From Rhodobacteraceae bacterium M385 (lineage in GTDB: Bacteria; Pseudomonadota; Alphaproteobacteria; Rhodobacterales; Rhodobacteraceae), in assembly GCA_025141835.1 (NCBI GenBank), contig CP081102.1, positions 248,001 through 312,000 of the forward strand: a DNA stretch of 64,000 nt. Reading direction: 5' to 3'. The position numbers and the translations under genes were made by a program. Positions 60,596 through 64,000 of the stretch are shown piece after piece; the stretch's first letter is position 1, and each line of letters starts with the position of its first letter. The notes below the pieces were generated by a model, which saw nothing but the letters and a program-made list of their open reading frames with translations, was not told the DNA's origin and did no database searches.

Positions 60596-62869
60596 ATGAG
60601 CAACATCCCCTCCAAAGACCAAATCCTGAAATGGATCACCGACAACCCCGGCAAACGCTCCAAGCGTGACATTGCCAAAGCCTTTGGCATCAAGGGGGCA
60701 GCTCGGATTGACCTGAAACGGATTCTCAAGGAACTCCAGGCCGAGGGGCATCTGGAAAAAACCGGGCGTACCTATCGTGACCCGGAAAAACTGCCTCCCG
60801 TCACGATCCTCTCCGTGCAAGCCCCCGACGATAACGGCGACCTCTTTGCGCGCCCTCTGGAATGGCATGGTGAAGGGGTGGAGCCGCGTGTGCTCTACAA
60901 ACCCCGTACCGCAGACCCTGCCGTGGGCCAGGGCGACCGCATTCTGGCGAAACTGTTTGAAGCCGAAGGCGACGACCATCACTACACCGCCCGATTGATC
61001 CGCAAGATCGGCACCAACCCCCGCAAGATCCTCGGCATCTTCCGCAAACGCGATGAGGGGGGCGTTATTTCTCCGATCTCCAAGGGGTCCGATAAGGAGT
61101 GGCAGGTTCGGGGCGGTGACACCCACGGCGCCAAGGATGGAGAGTTGGTCGAAGGCGAACTTGCCGGGCCAAAGGCGCGGATGGGGGCACCTCGGGCGCG
61201 GATCACCATGCGCGTGGGCGACCCCGGCGAAGCCCGCGCGGTGTCGCTTATCGCGATCCATGAGCATGGTATCCCCGACAGCTTCCCCGACGCCGTGATC
61301 GCGCAGGCCGATGCCGCGAAACCTGCCGGGCTGAAAGGCCGCGAAGACTTGCGTGAATTGCCGCTGATCACCATCGACCCCGCCGATGCGCGCGATCACG
61401 ATGATGCCTGCTACGCCCAGGCCGATGACGATCCCAAGAACAAGGGTGGCCATGTCATCTGGGTCGCGATTGCCGATGTGGCCCATTACGTCACGCCGGA
61501 TTCGGCGCTGGACCGCGAGGCCCGCAAGCGCGGCAATTCCACCTATTTCCCGGACCGCGTGGTGCCGATGCTGCCCGATCGCCTGTCGGGGGATCTTTGC
61601 TCGCTCCACGAAGGGGTGCCGAGGGCGGTGATTGCCGTGCGGATGGTGATCGACGCCAAGGGCCAAAAGATCGGCCATACGTTCCACCGGGGCCTGATGA
61701 AATCCCATGCGTCGCTCAGTTACGAAGAGGCGCAGGCCGCCCAGGACGGCACGCCTTCGGCGCGGGCCGAGCCCCTCGTTCAGGGCGTTATCCGCCCTCT
61801 CTTCGCAGCCTATGACGCGCTGAAAATCGCCCGTGCCAAGCGGCAACCGCTGGAATTGGATCTGCCGGAGCGGCGGATTGAATTGGACGACAATGGCAAG
61901 GTCTCCTCCGTGGCCTTCAAGGACCGCCTCGACGCCCACAAGCTGATCGAGGAGTTCATGGTTCTGGCCAATGTCGCCGCCGCTGAAACCCTGATCGCCA
62001 AGCGCACGCCTTTGCTGTTCCGGGTCCACGAAGAACCCTCGCCCGAGAAGCTGGAAGCCCTGCGCGAGGTGGCCGACAGCGCCGGGCTGACGCTCGCCAA
62101 GGGGCAGGTTCTGCAAACGCGGCACCTGAATGATCTGTTGCGCGCGGCGGGCGAGGATACGTCCGAGCTGATCTCGATCTCGACCCTGCGGTCGATGCAG
62201 CAGGCCTATTACAATCCCGAAAACTTCGGTCACTTTGGCCTCGCCCTGAAAAGCTACGCGCATTTCACCTCTCCGATCCGGCGCTATGCGGATTTGATCG
62301 TGCACCGCGCTTTGGTCAGCGCCCACGGCTGGGGCAAGGACGGGCTGTCCCCCGATGAGATTGAGCGTCTGGAAGACACCGCAAAGCTGATTTCGGGAAC
62401 CGAGCGACGGTCGATGGTAGCAGAGCGTGACACCTCGGACCGCTACCTTGCGGCCTATCTGTCGGACCGTGTGGGGGCCGAGTTTGGTGGGCGCATTTCC
62501 GGCATCGCCAAGTTCGGTGTGTTTGTGAAGCTGGACGAGACCGGGGCGGATGGCTTGTTGCCGATGCGATCGCTGGGGCATGAGTATTTCCACTACGATG
62601 CCGAGGCGCAAACCCTGATGGGCGCGGATACAGGCACGATGATTTCCATCGGCGACCGGGTCTTGGTGAAGCTGGCCGAAGCCGTGCCGGTCACTGGCGG
62701 GCTGATCCTGGAATTGCTTGAGCATGACGGCAAAGCCCCCGCCAAAGGCACGCGCCGGGGTAGTGGCCGGGGACGGGGCAAGGCCCCCGCGCGGCGTAAG
62801 GTAGGCGCGTCCAAGGGGGGTAAGACCAAACTACGCAAAAAGACCGCTCGGACCCGCACAAAGAGCTGA
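60596..62869 (+). CDS. rnr: Ribonuclease R
   Basis: A 757-aa 3'-5' exoribonuclease. An N-terminal HTH (about 5-60) and cold-shock-type domains precede the RNB domain, whose active site is DPADARDHDDACYA (about 262-275). SRYADLIVHR-like RRYADLIVHRALV and the S1 domain (ISGIAKFGVFVKL) follow. A lysine/arginine-rich tail (about 705-757) aids structured-RNA unwinding and ribosome contact. It degrades structured and damaged RNA. Confidence 0.95.
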   Translation: MSNIPSKDQILKWITDNPGKRSKRDIAKAFGIKGAARIDLKRILKELQAEGHLEKTGRTYRDPEKLPPVTILSVQAPDDNGDLFARPLEWHGEGVEPRVLYKPRTADPAVGQGDRILAKLFEAEGDDHHYTARLIRKIGTNPRKILGIFRKRDEGGVISPISKGSDKEWQVRGGDTHGAKDGELVEGELAGPKARMGAPRARITMRVGDPGEARAVSLIAIHEHGIPDSFPDAVIAQADAAKPAGLKGREDLRELPLITIDPADARDHDDACYAQADDDPKNKGGHVIWVAIADVAHYVTPDSALDREARKRGNSTYFPDRVVPMLPDRLSGDLCSLHEGVPRAVIAVRMVIDAKGQKIGHTFHRGLMKSHASLSYEEAQAAQDGTPSARAEPLVQGVIRPLFAAYDALKIARAKRQPLELDLPERRIELDDNGKVSSVAFKDRLDAHKLIEEFMVLANVAAAETLIAKRTPLLFRVHEEPSPEKLEALREVADSAGLTLAKGQVLQTRHLNDLLRAAGEDTSELISISTLRSMQQAYYNPENFGHFGLALKSYAHFTSPIRRYADLIVHRALVSAHGWGKDGLSPDEIERLEDTAKLISGTERRSMVAERDTSDRYLAAYLSDRVGAEFGGRISGIAKFGVFVKLDETGADGLLPMRSLGHEYFHYDAEAQTLMGADTGTMISIGDRVLVKLAEAVPVTGGLILELLEHDGKAPAKGTRRGSGRGRGKAPARRKVGASKGGKTKLRKKTARTRTKS

Positions 62870-62893
62870 CGCTAACGGTATGTTAACCTGATT

Positions 62894-62931
62894 GGGGCGA
62901 GGGTGACCGGCAAAAGGCCGCCCATCGCCCC
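62894..62931. other. Stem-loop between rnr and transglycosylase gene
   Basis: GGGGCGA (62894-62900) pairs with TCGCCCC (62925-62931) around a GC-rich loop that can pair further. There is no T-run, so it may be a weak terminator or an RNA stability element after rnr. Confidence 0.35.
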
Positions 62932-63011
62932 TGCATTGTTCGCGGTTTTCCTGTAAGTTTGCCGTGAAGCCGCTATATTGTTGCGCTGTCGTGGATAGTC
63001 GAGCCTTGCCT

Positions 63012-64000
63012 ATGTTTGCTCTTAGATACGCATCTTTTGTTGCCTTCTTGGCCTTCACGTTGCCCGCAATGGCAGCGCCGCCGGCGATTTCGCCGTTGCC
63101 CATGCCGCGGCCTGTATTGGGGCCCATTTTGGGGCCCGTGTCGGAGCTGGTTTCGGCGGTAGAGGTTGCCGCGCCGGAGCGTAGAGGCGTGTTGATTGAG
63201 GTCATCGCCGAAGAGGCGATTGAAGAAGCGTCGCGCGGCGGGACCGACGGCGTAAGCGTCGAAGTGCTGCCCGCCCTTGCCGACACGGAGACCGCCCAAA
63301 CCCTTGGCACCCGATCGCCTGAAGACGAAAGCGTACTGGCGGTATTGGCGTCGCCGGTGCCCGTGGCACGGGGTGATGTGCCGGTTGAATTCGCCGCCCG
63401 TGCCGCCGTGCTTCGGGCCTCTGCCGAGGCGGAAGAAGCAGCGCAACGCCCGACCCGCGCCAATGATCCGGGGTTTCGGGCGTGGATTGAAGCGTTCAGG
63501 GAACGGGCACTTGCGGCGGGCATCAGCGCGGCGACGTTCGAGCAAGCCTTCGATGGGTTGCAGCTGAACACGCGGGTGTTGGAGAGGGACCGCAATCAGG
63601 CCGAATTCTCTCGGACCCTGTGGGAATATCTGGACTCGGCTGTTTCTGCGACTCGCATTCGCAACGGGCAAGAGGCGCGGGCAGAATGGCGCACGACGCT
63701 GTCGCGGATCGAGGAGCAGTTTCAGGTGGAGGCCGAAGTTGTGGTCGCCGTTTGGGGCCTGGAAAGCGCTTATGGGGCAACCCGCGGCAGCGAAGGGATC
63801 GTGGAGGCGATGGCCTCGCTCGCCTATGACGGGCGGCGGCAGGACTTCTTTGAGGCTCAGTTGATCGCGGCGTTGCAGATTATCGAGGCAGGCGACACGC
63901 AGGCCCGCAACATGACGGGGTCATGGGCCGGGGCGATGGGGCACACGCAGTTTATGCCGACCAGCTATCTGGAGTTCGCCCAGGATTTCGACGGTGATGG
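63012..64000 (+). CDS. Lytic murein transglycosylase, MltB type, 3' end beyond the window
   Basis: The frame is open from ATG 63012 to the window end (329 complete codons). A signal peptide (about 1-21, ALTLPAMAA region) is followed by a long Ala/Glu-rich linker (about 22-145). The SLT_2 domain starts near 150 (FRAWIEAFRERALAAG) with the active-site glutamate in VVAVWGLESAYG. GSWAGAMGHTQFMPTSY is the family motif. It cleaves peptidoglycan in the periplasm, releasing anhydro-muropeptides. The linker is longer than in typical MltB. Confidence 0.85.
   Translation, partial: MFALRYASFVAFLAFTLPAMAAPPAISPLPMPRPVLGPILGPVSELVSAVEVAAPERRGVLIEVIAEEAIEEASRGGTDGVSVEVLPALADTETAQTLGTRSPEDESVLAVLASPVPVARGDVPVEFAARAAVLRASAEAEEAAQRPTRANDPGFRAWIEAFRERALAAGISAATFEQAFDGLQLNTRVLERDRNQAEFSRTLWEYLDSAVSATRIRNGQEARAEWRTTLSRIEEQFQVEAEVVVAVWGLESAYGATRGSEGIVEAMASLAYDGRRQDFFEAQLIAALQIIEAGDTQARNMTGSWAGAMGHTQFMPTSYLEFAQDFDGD

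Noticed and set aside
60395..62725. A 776-codon open frame antisense to RNase R
   Set aside because: It mirrors the GC-rich third positions of rnr, has no protein-like motifs and no ribosome site.
1..64000. CRISPR arrays, rRNA genes, phage structural genes or conjugation genes
   Set aside because: I looked for regularly spaced repeats and for the usual protein families and saw none in this window.

Overview
The window looks like a chromosome segment of an alphaproteobacterium of the Rhodobacterales (Roseobacter/Rhodobacter group). It is GC-rich and its codon use is strongly G/C at third positions. It carries a fbcFBC-type cytochrome bc1 operon (petABC) with a Rieske protein very like that of Rhodobacter, Hint_2-domain secreted proteins, Rhamno_transf-type glycosyltransferases and an arrangement of small genes typical of roseobacters. 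This assignment rests on remembered family patterns, not on a search.

Layout. (1) 1-14.2 kb is a surface-glycan locus. A long leftward operon runs aldo/keto reductase, Gfo/Idh/MocA oxidoreductase, SDR, pseF, pseG, pseH, pseI, flippase, KpsS-like capsule protein, pseC, CapE/FnlA-type 4,6-dehydratase and the start of a CapF/FnlB-type reductase cut by the window edge. Beside it are an initiating phosphoglycosyl transferase, an NAD-dependent sugar epimerase/reductase and a WbuB-like glycosyltransferase. Together they point to a lipid-linked glycan carrying pseudaminic acid (or a modified relative) and possibly L-FucNAc. (2) 14.2-16.2 kb is decaying mobile DNA: a broken IS5-family transposase with clustered palindromic repeats inside it, and an open frame interrupted by three in-frame stops. 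It ends at a tRNA-Arg(CCT) gene. (3) 16.3-19.5 kb holds a LacI-family regulator with a possible operator, a YdeI-like protein and L-serine dehydratase. (4) 19,646-27,689 is an 8.0 kb integrated element bounded by 49-bp direct repeats that copy the 3' part of a tRNA-Lys(TTT) gene. It carries a P4-type integrase, an unknown co-translated protein, an AlpA-like excisionase, a replication-initiator-like protein behind a highly structured leader, a second tyrosine recombinase, a glycosyltransferase, a sulfotransferase and an HNH nuclease. (5) 27.7-64 kb is core chromosome: dapF-mtaB, small enzymes, petABC, the thiamine transporter thiBPQ under a TPP riboswitch, aroC, HU, adenine deaminase plus AMP nucleosidase, periplasmic MsrA, MepA, LOG protein, PlsC-like acyltransferase, twin lipoproteins, dapD and dapE flanking a pair of Hint proteins, RNase R, and an MltB-type transglycosylase cut by the right edge.

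The main candidate for something new is the tRNA-Lys element. It combines integration, excision and replication-like functions with a two-gene glycan-modifying cargo in only 8 kb. Second are the dehydratase shared between two sugar branches and the trio of unassigned oxidoreductases in the nonulosonate operon.
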